The notes: generated from the sequence alone by a model not told the origin. A DNA stretch of 64,000 nt from MAG-120531 sp038125995 (GCA_038125995.1 JAYPEX010000001.1:62001-126000); one strand, 5' to 3'. Numbered from the stretch's first letter, positions 27,595 to 36,461 are shown. Numbers and translations are program-made.

Positions 27595-28317
27595 TTATTG
27601 TTCCATATATTTAAATAATTCAATAATCCATTGATTGGTGTTTTCTTTCGATCGATTATTTCTCTTTAAAAAATTATTAACACGTTCTTTGTTGCTAAAA
27701 ATATCTCTTAGATTAGATTTGTATAATTTTAATTCAATGGGAGTGTCTCCATTTATGTTATAATAGTAGGTATAGTCATCTACAAAACGTGAAGGGAAGG
27801 AGCGTTCCAATCCTGTACGTGCTTGAACTGCTTCCATGTATACTTTGGTTTTGTTTAAAAATACAGTAAATGTTTTACCTTTATATAGTTCTATCATGTA
27901 TCCCATTTTAACAATGCCAGAGTTTTTATCTACAAACGGTAAATAAACATATTTGTCATTATCGATCATACAGCTTAAATCGGTGGATTTGATTATTGCT
28001 TGATCTGTTTTATATTGATATTGGTGGGGAGTCATCTCAATTTCATCGGCAAAAGCATTATATCTTAAAAACACTGATTGATCTTGAACTTCATTTTTAT
28101 AATATAGAGTACCTTTTAAAAACTCTTCTTGAAAATAAGGGGAACCTTTTATTGAGCCTACTTGAATATTTCTTGAATCTTTAACTCGCATCTGTCTAAA
28201 AAGATCCGCTGCAAATTGATCTGTTTGACCATAAGAAGGTGTGTTGAGGTTTTGAGCCGATACGGTTAATTGAATTGATATGAATAGAATAGAATAAAAG
28301 TAAGCTGTTTTTTTCAT
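27595..28317 (-). CDS. Secreted protein of unknown function, paralogue 2
   Basis: A signal peptide covers about 1-22 (ending TVSAQ). Landmarks are KGSPYF (57-62), LRYNA (84-88) followed by DEIEM, and LERSFPSRF (170-178); GSPY to LRYNA is 26 residues, exactly as in the adjacent paralogue. The start at 28317 is chosen over an in-frame ATG at 28341, which would overlap the promoter box. No function can be assigned; the pair may be envelope or regulatory-output proteins specific to Flavobacteria. Confidence 0.75.
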   Translation of the reverse strand: MKKTAYFYSILFISIQLTVSAQNLNTPSYGQTDQFAADLFRQMRVKDSRNIQVGSIKGSPYFQEEFLKGTLYYKNEVQDQSVFLRYNAFADEIEMTPHQYQYKTDQAIIKSTDLSCMIDNDKYVYLPFVDKNSGIVKMGYMIELYKGKTFTVFLNKTKVYMEAVQARTGLERSFPSRFVDDYTYYYNINGDTPIELKLYKSNLRDIFSNKERVNNFLKRNNRSKENTNQWIIELFKYMEQ

Positions 28318-28340
28318 GAGGAATTGTGTGTTTTGAACCA

Positions 28341-28370
28341 CAAAACTATTCTATTTTTTTTGAAATACAA
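28341..28370 (-). promoter_or_regulatory. Promoter of the secreted paralogue pair (TTG-N19-TAnnTTTG)
   Basis: On the minus strand TTG (28368-28370), 19 bp, then TAGTTTTG (28341-28348). This is a full consensus match 23 bp upstream of the ATG at 28317, and it fixes that start. Confidence 0.78.
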
Positions 28371-28445
28371 CATAATTTTAAGTGTAGTGATTCATTTTAA
28401 CAAAATGTTATAAGGTATTAATTTATTTATTTTTTCAAGATCCTT

Positions 28446-28475
28446 TTGAATAATCGAAAAAGATGATTACATTTG
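28446..28475 (+). promoter_or_regulatory. Main promoter of the str-S10-spc-alpha ribosomal cluster (TTG-N19-TAnnTTTG)
   Basis: TTG (28446-28448), 19 bp, TACATTTG (28468-28475) is a full Bacteroidetes consensus. It precedes a leader of about 40 bases that includes a small CCCT-TTT-AGGG hairpin (28479-28489). It overlaps an upstream in-frame ATG at 28463, which confirms the rpsL start at 28517. No equally good promoter was seen inside the cluster. Confidence 0.8.
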
Positions 28476-28516
28476 CGGCCCTTTTAGGGGTAAATTATAT
28501 TTATTTTATACTATAT

Positions 28517-28891
28517 ATGCCAACAATTTCACAATTAGTACGAACAGGAAGAGCCAGCATTACTAAGAAGAGTAAATCGGCTGCTTTGGATTCGTGTCCT
28601 CAGAGAAGAGGGGTATGTACACGTGTTTACACAACAACACCTAAGAAACCAAACTCAGCGATGAGAAAAGTTGCAAGGGTTCGTTTAACAAACGGTAAGG
28701 AAGTAAACGCATACATCCCTGGAGAAGGTCACAACCTCCAAGAGCACTCGATAGTATTAGTAAGAGGCGGAAGGGTAAAAGATTTGCCAGGAGTTAGATA
28801 TCACATCGTTCGCGGTGCTTTGGACACAGCAGGTGTTGAAGGTAGAACGCAACGTAGATCTAAGTACGGAGCAAAACGCCCAAAAAAATAG
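28517..28891 (+). CDS. rpsL: Ribosomal protein S12
   Basis: S12 sits at the decoding centre of the 30S subunit. At 124 residues it has the expected length, starting MPTISQLVRTGR. The streptomycin-relevant lysine is in TPKKPNSAMRK and the RVKDLPGVRYH loop is intact, so no classical resistance change is obvious. An 18-residue upstream extension from 28463 is rejected because it overlaps the promoter. First gene of the cluster. Confidence 0.97.
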   Translation: MPTISQLVRTGRASITKKSKSAALDSCPQRRGVCTRVYTTTPKKPNSAMRKVARVRLTNGKEVNAYIPGEGHNLQEHSIVLVRGGRVKDLPGVRYHIVRGALDTAGVEGRTQRRSKYGAKRPKK

Positions 28892-28913
28892 TTAATTAAC
28901 TAAGTAAGAAGAA

Positions 28914-29390
28914 ATGAGAAAAAGACAGGCCAAAAAAAGACCTATTTTACCAGATCCAAAATTTAACGATCAGTTGGTAACCCGCTTCGTTAATATGTTG
29001 ATGTGGGATGGAAAGAAATCAGTTGCCTTCAAAATCTTTTACGACGCAATGGAAATTGTAGAAGAAAAGAAAAATGATGACGAAAAAACGGCACTAGAAA
29101 TTTGGAAAGACGCTTTGTCTAATGTAATGCCTCACGTTGAAGTAAGATCGAGACGTGTTGGGGGTGCTACCTTCCAAATTCCAATGCAAATTAGACCCGA
29201 TAGAAAAATCTCTACTGCTATTAAATGGTTGATCGGTTATGCTCGTAAGAGAAACGAAAAATCAATGGCTCAAAAGTTAGCTGCTGAAATTTTAGCGGCA
29301 TACAAAGAAGAAGGAGCTGCAGTCAAAAAGAGAGTGGATACGCACAAGATGGCTGAAGCCAATAAAGCATTCTCTCATTTTAAAGCATAA
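28914..29390 (+). CDS. rpsG: Ribosomal protein S7
   Basis: S7 nucleates the head of the 30S subunit by binding the 3' major domain of 16S rRNA. The 158-residue chain has the typical MRKRQAKKRPILPDPKF start and the VGGATFQIPMQIRPDRK beta-hairpin segment. It lies 22 bp after rpsL and 2 bp before fusA, the usual str-operon order. Confidence 0.97.
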   Translation: MRKRQAKKRPILPDPKFNDQLVTRFVNMLMWDGKKSVAFKIFYDAMEIVEEKKNDDEKTALEIWKDALSNVMPHVEVRSRRVGGATFQIPMQIRPDRKISTAIKWLIGYARKRNEKSMAQKLAAEILAAYKEEGAAVKKRVDTHKMAEANKAFSHFKA

Positions 29391-29392
29391 TT

Positions 29393-31519
29393 ATGGGAAG
29401 AGATTTAAAATACACTAGAAATATTGGAATTGCAGCACATATTGATGCTGGAAAAACCACTACTACAGAACGTATCTTATTTTATACAGGGATTAGTCAT
29501 AAGATTGGAGAGGTGCACGATGGTGCCGCTACAATGGACTGGATGGAACAAGAGCAGGAGCGAGGAATTACAATTACTTCTGCTGCAACGACTTGTACTT
29601 GGCAGTTTCCATCTGAAAACGGGAAGCCGACTTCAGATGCTATGGGTTATCACTTCAATATCATCGACACCCCAGGTCACGTTGACTTTACCGTTGAGGT
29701 AAACCGTTCATTACGTGTGCTTGATGGGTTAGTTTTCTTGTTTTCTGCTGTTGATGGTGTTGAGCCTCAATCAGAGACGAACTGGAGGCTTGCAGATAAT
29801 TACAAAGTTCCACGTATGGGATTTGTAAACAAGATGGACCGTCAAGGTGCAAACTTCTTAAATGTTTGTACTCAGGTTAGAGAGATGTTAAAATCAAATG
29901 CAGTTCCTATTGTATTGCCTATCGGAGACGAAGCTGATTTTAAAGGAATTGTAGATTTAGTTAAAAACCGTGCAATTGTATGGCACGAGGATAACTACGG
30001 TTCTACTTTTGACGTAGTTGAGATTCCTGAAGATATGAAAGATGAGGTTCATCAGTACAGATCAGAGCTTATCGAAGCAGTAGCTGAGTACGATGAAAAT
30101 CTGATGGAGAAATTCTTCGAAGATGAAAACTCCATCACCGAAGATGAAGTACACGCTGCTTTAAGAGCTGCTGTTATGGATATGGCTATTATCCCTATGG
30201 TATGTGGCTCATCATTTAAAAACAAAGGTGTTCAATTCTTATTAGATGCTGTTTGTCGTTACTTACCTTCACCATTGGATAAGGAAGCGATTGAAGGAAC
30301 AAATCCTGATACGGAGGAGCCTGTGTTCAGAAAGCCAGATGTTAAGGATCCTTTTGCTGCATTAGCATTTAAAATTGCTACGGATCCTTTTGTAGGTCGT
30401 TTAGCATTCTTTAGAGCGTATTCTGGACGTTTAGACGCCGGTTCTTATGTGTTGAACAACCGTTCTGGTAACAAAGAACGTATTTCTAGAATCTATCAAA
30501 TGCACTCGAATAAGCAAAATCCTATCGAATATATCGAAGCAGGTGATATTGGTGCAGCTGTTGGATTTAAAGATATTAAAACTGGAGATACACTTTCAGA
30601 TGAGAAGCACCCTATTGTTCTTGAGTCAATGGTGTTCCCTGATCCTGTAATCGGTATCGCAGTGGAGCCTAAAACAAAGGCTGATGTCGATAAGTTGGGT
30701 ATGGCTTTAGCGAAACTAGCTGAAGAAGATCCTACGTTCCAAGTAAAAACTGATGAAGCTTCAGGACAGACTATTATTTCTGGTATGGGTGAACTTCACT
30801 TAGATATTATTGTAGATCGTTTGAGAAGAGAATTTAAGGTTGAAGTCAACCAAGGACAACCTCAAGTAGAGTATAAAGAAGCACTTACTGCTGTTGCAAA
30901 CCACAGAGAAGTTTATAAAAAACAATCAGGTGGACGTGGTAAATTCGCAGATATCGTATTTGTGATGGAGCCTGCAGAAGAAGGTAAGTCTGGATTAGAA
31001 TTCGTAAACGAAATTAAAGGAGGTAACGTTCCAAAAGAATATGTTCCATCTGTAGAAAAAGGATTTAAAGAGGCTATGAAGAATGGTCCTTTAGCTGGAT
31101 TCGAAATGGATGCGATGAAAGTTACTTTAAAGGACGGATCGTTCCACCCTGTTGATTCTGATTCACTATCGTTCGAATTAGCTGCTAAAATGGGTTACAA
31201 AGCTGCTGCTAAAGCTGCTAGAGCTGTATTGATGGAGCCAATTATGAAGTTAGAAGTATTGACTCCAGAAGAAAACATGGGAGATATTGTAGGTGACTTG
31301 AACCGTCGTAGAGGTCAAGTAAACGAAATGTCTGACCGTGCTGGTGCTAAAGTTATAAAAGCAAATGTTCCGCTTTCTGAAATGTTTGGATATGTAACTT
31401 CACTAAGAACTTTGTCTTCTGGTCGTGCAACTTCTACCATGGAATTTGATCATTATGCTGAAACTCCTTCTAATATTGCAGAAGAGGTTATTAAAGCAGC
31501 AAAAGGACTAACCGAATAA
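29393..31519 (+). CDS. fusA: Elongation factor G
   Basis: EF-G drives translocation and, with RRF, ribosome recycling. G1 AHIDAGKTTTTERIL (about 15-29), G2 ERGITITSA, G3 DTPGHVDF and G4 NKMD are all intact. In a 708-residue protein domains II-V follow normally. Unlike E. coli, no tuf gene follows; rpsJ starts 10 bp later, joining the str and S10 operons as in other Bacteroidetes. Confidence 0.97.
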   Translation: MGRDLKYTRNIGIAAHIDAGKTTTTERILFYTGISHKIGEVHDGAATMDWMEQEQERGITITSAATTCTWQFPSENGKPTSDAMGYHFNIIDTPGHVDFTVEVNRSLRVLDGLVFLFSAVDGVEPQSETNWRLADNYKVPRMGFVNKMDRQGANFLNVCTQVREMLKSNAVPIVLPIGDEADFKGIVDLVKNRAIVWHEDNYGSTFDVVEIPEDMKDEVHQYRSELIEAVAEYDENLMEKFFEDENSITEDEVHAALRAAVMDMAIIPMVCGSSFKNKGVQFLLDAVCRYLPSPLDKEAIEGTNPDTEEPVFRKPDVKDPFAALAFKIATDPFVGRLAFFRAYSGRLDAGSYVLNNRSGNKERISRIYQMHSNKQNPIEYIEAGDIGAAVGFKDIKTGDTLSDEKHPIVLESMVFPDPVIGIAVEPKTKADVDKLGMALAKLAEEDPTFQVKTDEASGQTIISGMGELHLDIIVDRLRREFKVEVNQGQPQVEYKEALTAVANHREVYKKQSGGRGKFADIVFVMEPAEEGKSGLEFVNEIKGGNVPKEYVPSVEKGFKEAMKNGPLAGFEMDAMKVTLKDGSFHPVDSDSLSFELAAKMGYKAAAKAARAVLMEPIMKLEVLTPEENMGDIVGDLNRRRGQVNEMSDRAGAKVIKANVPLSEMFGYVTSLRTLSSGRATSTMEFDHYAETPSNIAEEVIKAAKGLTE

Positions 31520-31529
31520 TTCAAGTAAG

Positions 31530-31835
31530 ATGAGTCAAAAAATTAGAATAAAATTAAAATCATACGATTACAATTTAGTAGACAAATCTGCTGAAAAAAT
31601 CGTTAAAACGGTAAAGACTACCGGAGCTGTAGTAACAGGGCCAATTCCTTTACCAACACATAAAAAAATCTTTACAGTACTGCGTTCTCCTCACGTAAAT
31701 AAGAAATCAAGAGAGCAATTTGAGCTTTCTTCTTATAAGCGTTTGTTGGATATTTACAGTTCTTCTTCAAAAACGATTGATGCTTTAATGAAATTAGAGC
31801 TTCCCTCAGGAGTTGAAGTAGAGATCAAAGTCTGA
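31530..31835 (+). CDS. rpsJ: Ribosomal protein S10
   Basis: S10 (101 residues) belongs to the 30S head and also acts in NusB-dependent antitermination. It has the MSQKIRIKLKSYDYNLVDKS start and the GPIPLPTHK loop. It is separated from rplC by 168 bp, the largest gap in the cluster, which holds a structured RNA region. Confidence 0.97.
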   Translation: MSQKIRIKLKSYDYNLVDKSAEKIVKTVKTTGAVVTGPIPLPTHKKIFTVLRSPHVNKKSREQFELSSYKRLLDIYSSSSKTIDALMKLELPSGVEVEIKV

Positions 31836-32003
31836 TCGGAGGTTCGCCTCAACTAGTAGCTTGCTACTGTAAACATATCCAGAGCTTGTAGGCAAAGGAT
31901 AAACGGAGAAAAAAATAATTAGGGTTAAATTATTTTTGACCCTAATTTTTTAGAATCTCCAAATTGCAAATGAATTTTTAAATAATAATTAATATAAATT
32001 AAA
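31836..32003 (+). promoter_or_regulatory. Structured leader/attenuator-like region between rpsJ and rplC
   Basis: Four consecutive inverted repeats can be drawn. They are GAGG-TTCG-CCTC (just after the rpsJ stop), AGTAG-CTTG-CTACT, and TATCC/GGATA enclosing 16 bases. The fourth is a 9-bp perfect stem AATTAGGGT (31917-31925) / ACCCTAATT (31939-31947) running into T residues (31946-31951). The last looks like an intrinsic terminator in the middle of the operon. A ribosomal-protein-controlled attenuator acting on rplC-rplD is the simplest reading; the controlling protein (L4 by analogy with E. coli S10 control) is inferred. Confidence 0.6.
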
Positions 32004-32621
32004 ATGTCTGGGTTAATAGGAAAGAAAATAGGTATGACCAGCATCTTTGACGAGAATGGAAAAAATATTCCATGTACTGTTATTGAGACTGGACCATGCG
32101 TAGTTACCCAAGTCAGAACCGAAGAGGTAGACGGGTACAGTGCCCTTCAACTCGGTTTCGATGACAAGTCAGAAAAAAACGTTTCTAAAGCGGCTCAAGG
32201 TCACTTTAAGAAAGCGGGTTCTTCTCCAAAGAGACAAGTTGTTGAGTTCCGTGATTTTGAAGGAGATTACAAATTAGGTGATACGATTAGTGTTGATCTT
32301 TTTGTAGAAGGTGAATTTGTTGATGTTCAAGCAACATCAAAAGGAAAAGGTTTTCAAGGGGTGGTTAAAAGACACGATTTTGGCGGTGTTGGACAATCAA
32401 CTCACGGTCAACACAACCGTTTAAGAGCTCCTGGTTCTATCGGTGCTGCTTCATATCCTGCGAGAGTTTTCAAGGGAATGAAAATGGCTGGAAGAATGGG
32501 TGGTGAGAACGTAACCGTTCAAAACCTTAAAGTTTTAAAAGTGGCTCCTGAGAAAAACATCTTAGTAGTTAAAGGATGTGTACCAGGTCACAAGAATGCT
32601 TACGTAAAGATATTTAAGTAA
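32004..32621 (+). CDS. rplC: Ribosomal protein L3
   Basis: L3 is an early-binding 50S protein with a loop reaching the peptidyl-transferase centre. The 205-residue protein contains SKGKGFQGVVKRHDF and GQSTHGQHNRLRAPGSIG, the family signature. The start has an A/T-only leader and no Shine-Dalgarno sequence. It overlaps rplD by one base (TAATG). Confidence 0.97.
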   Translation: MSGLIGKKIGMTSIFDENGKNIPCTVIETGPCVVTQVRTEEVDGYSALQLGFDDKSEKNVSKAAQGHFKKAGSSPKRQVVEFRDFEGDYKLGDTISVDLFVEGEFVDVQATSKGKGFQGVVKRHDFGGVGQSTHGQHNRLRAPGSIGAASYPARVFKGMKMAGRMGGENVTVQNLKVLKVAPEKNILVVKGCVPGHKNAYVKIFK

Positions 32622-33247
32622 TGAAAGTAGCAGTTTTAGATACAAAAGGAAAAGAAACAGGTAGAAAGGCAGACCTTTCTGATGCTGTTTTCGCTATTGA
32701 GCCTAACAATCACGCTATTTACTTAGCTGTGAAACAATACTTGACGCACCAAAGACAAGGTACTCACTCTGCTAAAGAGCGCGGTGACATCGCTGGTTCT
32801 ACACGTAAGATCAAGAAACAAAAAGGAACTGGTACTGCTAGAGCAGGTTCGATCAAGTCTCCTGTGTTTAGAGGTGGTGGTCGTATTTTTGGTCCTAGAC
32901 CAAAAGACCACAAAATGAAGTTAAACAAAAACCTAAAGCGTTTAGCTCGTAAATCTGCTTTGTCATTAAAGCAAAACGAGAAGTCAATTATCGTTTTAGA
33001 AGATTTTAATTTCGAGGCTCCTAAGACTAAAGATTTTGTAAATGTATTGAAGGCTTTAGGCATCGATTCAAACAAATCGCTATTCGTCTTGGGTGATACA
33101 AATAATAATGTATATTTGTCGTCACGAAATTTGAAACAATCAGAAGTTGTAACAACTTCAGAACTAAGTACTTACAAAATCTTAAATGCTAAGAGTATTG
33201 TGCTTACTGAGAGTTCGATTGCCGGAATTGAAACTAATTTAATATAA
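32621..33247 (+). CDS. rplD: Ribosomal protein L4
   Basis: L4 lines the exit tunnel and in E. coli represses the S10 operon. The 208-residue chain has the extended loop region (KQKGTGTARAGSIKSPVFRGGG, about 67-88, shown here as two parts in the family) and the C-terminal VLTESSIAGIE. It starts on the last base of the rplC stop. If the leader before rplC is an autoregulatory site, L4 is the first candidate. Confidence 0.96.
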   Translation: MKVAVLDTKGKETGRKADLSDAVFAIEPNNHAIYLAVKQYLTHQRQGTHSAKERGDIAGSTRKIKKQKGTGTARAGSIKSPVFRGGGRIFGPRPKDHKMKLNKNLKRLARKSALSLKQNEKSIIVLEDFNFEAPKTKDFVNVLKALGIDSNKSLFVLGDTNNNVYLSSRNLKQSEVVTTSELSTYKILNAKSIVLTESSIAGIETNLI

Positions 33248-33256
33248 AGAGGAGAC

Positions 33257-33547
33257 ATGAGTGTGTTAATTAAACCGATCATTACGGAAAAAATGACAGC
33301 AGATAGCGAGTTGTACAACCGCTATGGTTTCATCGTTAACCCTAAGGCTAATAAACTTCAAATTAAAGAAGCTGTTGAGGCTACTTATGGAGTTTCAGTT
33401 GATAAAGTTAGAACCATGAATTACGGTCCCTCAAGAAAAACTCGTTACACTAGAACTGGCGTTCAGCACGGTAAAACCAATGCGTACAAGAAAGCCATTG
33501 TAGATGTAGCAGAGGGAGATATAATTGATTTTTACAGTAATCTATAA
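33257..33547 (+). CDS. rplW: Ribosomal protein L23
   Basis: L23 surrounds the tunnel exit and is a docking site for SRP and trigger factor. The 96-residue protein starts MSVLIKPIITEKMT and includes NPKANKLQIKEAVEA. An AGGAG sits only 2 bases before the ATG, too close for a normal Shine-Dalgarno contact. Confidence 0.96.
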   Translation: MSVLIKPIITEKMTADSELYNRYGFIVNPKANKLQIKEAVEATYGVSVDKVRTMNYGPSRKTRYTRTGVQHGKTNAYKKAIVDVAEGDIIDFYSNL

Positions 33548-33556
33548 AGACAAGAG

Positions 33557-34378
33557 ATGTCAGTTAGAAAATTAAAACCAATCACTCCAGGGCAGCGTTT
33601 TAGAGTAGTAAACGGATTTGACGCGATTACTACTGATAAGCCGGAGAAAAGCTTGCTTGCTCCGTTAAAAAAGTCTGGAGGTAGAAACAGTCAAGGAAAG
33701 ATGACCATCCGTCAAAGAGGTGGAGGTCACAAGAGAAAGTATCGTGTGATCGATTTTAAACGTACTAAAGCAGGTGATGCTGAAGTAATTTCAATCCAAT
33801 ACGATCCTAACAGAACCGCTTTTATCGCTTTAGTTCAATACGCCGATGGTGAGAAGAACTATGTGATTGCACAAAACGGTCTAAAAGTAGGACAAAAAAT
33901 TGCATCAGGTGATTCTGTTGATCCAGAAGTAGGTAACGCGTTGCCACTTAAAAACATTCCCCTAGGGACGATTATTTCATGTATTGAATTGCGTCCAGGT
34001 CAAGGAGCGGTGATGGCTCGTTCAGCGGGTTCATTTGCGCAGCTCATGGCAAAAGACGGTAAGTTTGTTACAGTTAAATTACCTTCAGGTGAAACGCGCT
34101 TAGTTTTAGCTGATTGTGTTGCTACTGTAGGAGCAGTATCCAATTCTGATCATCAGTTGTTAGTTTCTGGTAAGGCAGGACGCAGCAGATGGTTAGGAAG
34201 AAGACCTCGTGTAAGACCAGTTGTGATGAACCCTGTTGATCACCCAATGGGTGGTGGTGAAGGTCGTGCTTCTGGAGGACACCCAAGATCTAGAAATGGT
34301 ATTCCAGCTAAAGGTTATAAGACTCGTTCTAAGACTAAGAGTACCAATAAGTATATCATAGAACGTAGAAAAAAATAA
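33557..34378 (+). CDS. rplB: Ribosomal protein L2
   Basis: L2 is needed for subunit joining and peptidyl transfer. The 273-residue protein has the conserved C-terminal segment MNPVDHPMGGGEGRA with the key histidine, and the RQRGGGHKRKYR segment near the N-terminus. It follows rplW after 9 bp. Confidence 0.97.
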   Translation: MSVRKLKPITPGQRFRVVNGFDAITTDKPEKSLLAPLKKSGGRNSQGKMTIRQRGGGHKRKYRVIDFKRTKAGDAEVISIQYDPNRTAFIALVQYADGEKNYVIAQNGLKVGQKIASGDSVDPEVGNALPLKNIPLGTIISCIELRPGQGAVMARSAGSFAQLMAKDGKFVTVKLPSGETRLVLADCVATVGAVSNSDHQLLVSGKAGRSRWLGRRPRVRPVVMNPVDHPMGGGEGRASGGHPRSRNGIPAKGYKTRSKTKSTNKYIIERRKK

Positions 34379-34388
34379 TTAAGACAGT

Positions 34389-34667
34389 ATGGCACGTTCA
34401 TTAAAAAAGGGACCTTTTGTTCACTACAGTTTAGAGAAAAAAGTCCAAGCAAATATAGAATCTGGAAACAAATCAGTAGTTAAGACTTGGTCTAGAGCTT
34501 CGATGATAACACCAGACTTCGTAGGTCAAACCATCGCAGTTCACAACGGGAAACAATTTGTTCCTGTGTTTGTAACTGAAAACATGGTAGGTCACAAATT
34601 AGGAGAATTTTCACCAACACGTCACTTTAGAGGTCACGCTGGTGCTAAAAACAAAGGAAAAAAGTAA
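34389..34667 (+). CDS. rpsS: Ribosomal protein S19
   Basis: S19 (92 residues) lies in the 30S head near the A-site finger bridge. It starts MARSLKKGPFVHYSL and has the C-terminal FSPTRHFRGHAG signature. It lies 10 bp after rplB and 3 bp before rplV. Confidence 0.97.
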   Translation: MARSLKKGPFVHYSLEKKVQANIESGNKSVVKTWSRASMITPDFVGQTIAVHNGKQFVPVFVTENMVGHKLGEFSPTRHFRGHAGAKNKGKK

Positions 34668-34670
34668 GCT

Positions 34671-35078
34671 ATGGGAAGTCGTAAAAAACAAATGGCTGAA
34701 CGAATTAAAGCCGAGAAGAAAGAGCTTGCCTTTGCAAAGTTGAACAACTGTCCAACTTCGCCTCGTAAGATGCGTTTAGTTGCTGATTTAGTTCGCGGAA
34801 AAAAAGTAGAGGAAGCATTAGCAATTTTGAAATTCAACTCTAAAGAAGCGTCAGCTCGTGTAGAAAAACTTTTGTTATCTGCATTGGCAAACTGGCAAGA
34901 GAAGAACGAAGATGCTAATATTGAAGATGCAGATCTTTTTGTAAAAGAAATTCGCGTTGACGGTGGAAGTATGTTAAAACGCTTACGTCCAGCTCCTCAA
35001 GGAAGAGCTCACAGAATTAGAAAACGCTCGAACCACGTAACACTGGTATTAGGTGATAACAATAATATTCAAAGCTAG
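34671..35078 (+). CDS. rplV: Ribosomal protein L22
   Basis: L22 contributes the second constriction of the exit tunnel. The 135-residue protein has a short basic N-terminal extension (MGSRKKQMAERIKAEKK), then the core LNNCPTSPRKMRLVADLVRG and the tunnel hairpin with LKRLRPAPQGRAHRIRKR. No macrolide-type deletion is obvious in the hairpin. Confidence 0.95.
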   Translation: MGSRKKQMAERIKAEKKELAFAKLNNCPTSPRKMRLVADLVRGKKVEEALAILKFNSKEASARVEKLLLSALANWQEKNEDANIEDADLFVKEIRVDGGSMLKRLRPAPQGRAHRIRKRSNHVTLVLGDNNNIQS

Positions 35079-35086
35079 ATAATAAC

Positions 35087-35797
35087 ATGGGACAAAAAAC
35101 AAATCCAATTGGAAATCGTCTAGGAATCATCAGAGGTTGGGAATCTAACTGGTACGGTGGTAATGATTACGGAGATAAATTATCAGAAGACGATAAAATT
35201 AGAAAATACGTTTTTGCTCGTTTAGCAAAAGCAAGTGTATCTAGAGTTATTATCGAGAGAACTCTTAAGTTAGTTACGATTACTGTAACGACTGCTAGAC
35301 CAGGTATTATTATTGGTAAAGGTGGTCAAGAGGTAGACAAACTTAAAGAAGAGCTTAAGAAAATTACCAAGAAAGAGGTTCAAATCAATATTTTCGAAAT
35401 CAAACGTCCAGAATTAGATGCCAACTTAGTTGCTGCTTCTATCGCTAGACAAATCGAGAGTAGAATCTCTTACAGAAGAGCTATCAAAATGGCGATTGCT
35501 GCTACAATGAGAATGAATGCTGAGGGAATTAAAGTTCAAATCTCAGGTCGTTTAAATGGTGCAGAGATGGCACGTGCTGAATCTTTTAAAGAAGGACGTA
35601 TTCCATTATCAACATTTAGAGCTGATATCGATTATGCTTTACACGAAGCACATACCACTTACGGTCGTTTAGGGATCAAAGTATGGATCATGAAAGGTGA
35701 AGTATACGGTAAAAGAGAATTATCTCCACTAGTAGGAATGTCAAAAGGTGCTGCTGCTAAAGGTGGAAATAAAGATAAAAAACGTCGTAGAAAGTAA
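35087..35797 (+). CDS. rpsC: Ribosomal protein S3
   Basis: S3 forms part of the mRNA entry channel. The 236-residue protein has a KH domain with PGIIIGKGGQEVDKL (about 82-96), the C-terminal S3 domain with GRLNGAEMARAESFKEGRIP, and a lysine/arginine-rich tail. It follows rplV after 8 bp. Confidence 0.97.
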   Translation: MGQKTNPIGNRLGIIRGWESNWYGGNDYGDKLSEDDKIRKYVFARLAKASVSRVIIERTLKLVTITVTTARPGIIIGKGGQEVDKLKEELKKITKKEVQINIFEIKRPELDANLVAASIARQIESRISYRRAIKMAIAATMRMNAEGIKVQISGRLNGAEMARAESFKEGRIPLSTFRADIDYALHEAHTTYGRLGIKVWIMKGEVYGKRELSPLVGMSKGAAAKGGNKDKKRRRK

Positions 35798-35816
35798 TTA
35801 AAAAAGAGAAAGAACA

Positions 35817-36236
35817 ATGTTACAACCTAAAAGAACCAAATTTCGCAAGGCCCAGAAAGGGCGTATGAAAGGGATTTCTCAGAGAGGTCATCAGCTTTCT
35901 AACGGAATGTTTGGTATCAAGACTTTAGACTCGCATTTCATTACGTCGCGCCAGATTGAGGCAGCTCGTATTGCAGCGACTCGTTATATGAAGAGACAAG
36001 GACAGTTATGGATAAAAATATTTCCGGACAAGCCTATTACTAAAAAGCCATTAGAAGTACGTATGGGTAAAGGTAAAGGAGCTCCAGAATATTTTGTAGC
36101 TGTTGTAAAACCAGGTAGAATTTTATTCGAAGTTGCTGGTGTTGAACACGATATTGCCAAAGAAGCATTGCGTTTAGCAGCACAAAAGTTACCTGTGAAG
36201 ACAAAGTTTGTAGTTTCTAGAGATTATTCAGCTTAA
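35817..36236 (+). CDS. rplP: Ribosomal protein L16
   Basis: L16 helps position A-site tRNA on the 50S subunit. The 139-residue protein begins MLQPKRTKFRKAQKGRMKG and contains RMGKGKGAPEYFVAVVKPGR, the hydroxylated-arginine region of the family. Confidence 0.97.
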   Translation: MLQPKRTKFRKAQKGRMKGISQRGHQLSNGMFGIKTLDSHFITSRQIEAARIAATRYMKRQGQLWIKIFPDKPITKKPLEVRMGKGKGAPEYFVAVVKPGRILFEVAGVEHDIAKEALRLAAQKLPVKTKFVVSRDYSA

Positions 36237-36256
36237 TTTTTAAAGAAGAACGTATT

Positions 36257-36448
36257 ATGAAACAATCAGAAATTAAAGAATTATCAGCTGAAGGAATAGT
36301 AGAGCAAATCGCGACACTAAAGAAACAGTACGCTGACCTTAAGGTAGCTCACTCAGTGACTCCTTTAGAGAATCCACTTCAATTAAGAGAAGTGAGAAGA
36401 ACAATCTCAAGATTATCAACTGAATTAACTAACAGGGATAACCAATAA
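36257..36448 (+). CDS. rpmC: Ribosomal protein L29
   Basis: L29 (63 residues) is a small two-helix protein beside L23 at the tunnel exit. It starts MKQSEIKELSAEGI and ends in RRTISRLSTELTNR. Short length is normal for the family. Confidence 0.95.
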   Translation: MKQSEIKELSAEGIVEQIATLKKQYADLKVAHSVTPLENPLQLREVRRTISRLSTELTNRDNQ

Positions 36449-36461
36449 TTGGTTCTGCTTT

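Noticed and set aside
28463..28516. 18-residue N-terminal extension of S12
   Set aside because: It overlaps the main promoter at 28446-28475 and is absent from S12 proteins, which begin MPTISQLVR.
33249..33259. AGGAG just before rplW as a Shine-Dalgarno site
   Set aside because: It is only 2 bases from the ATG, and the other genes checked here lack such sites, as is usual in Bacteroidetes.
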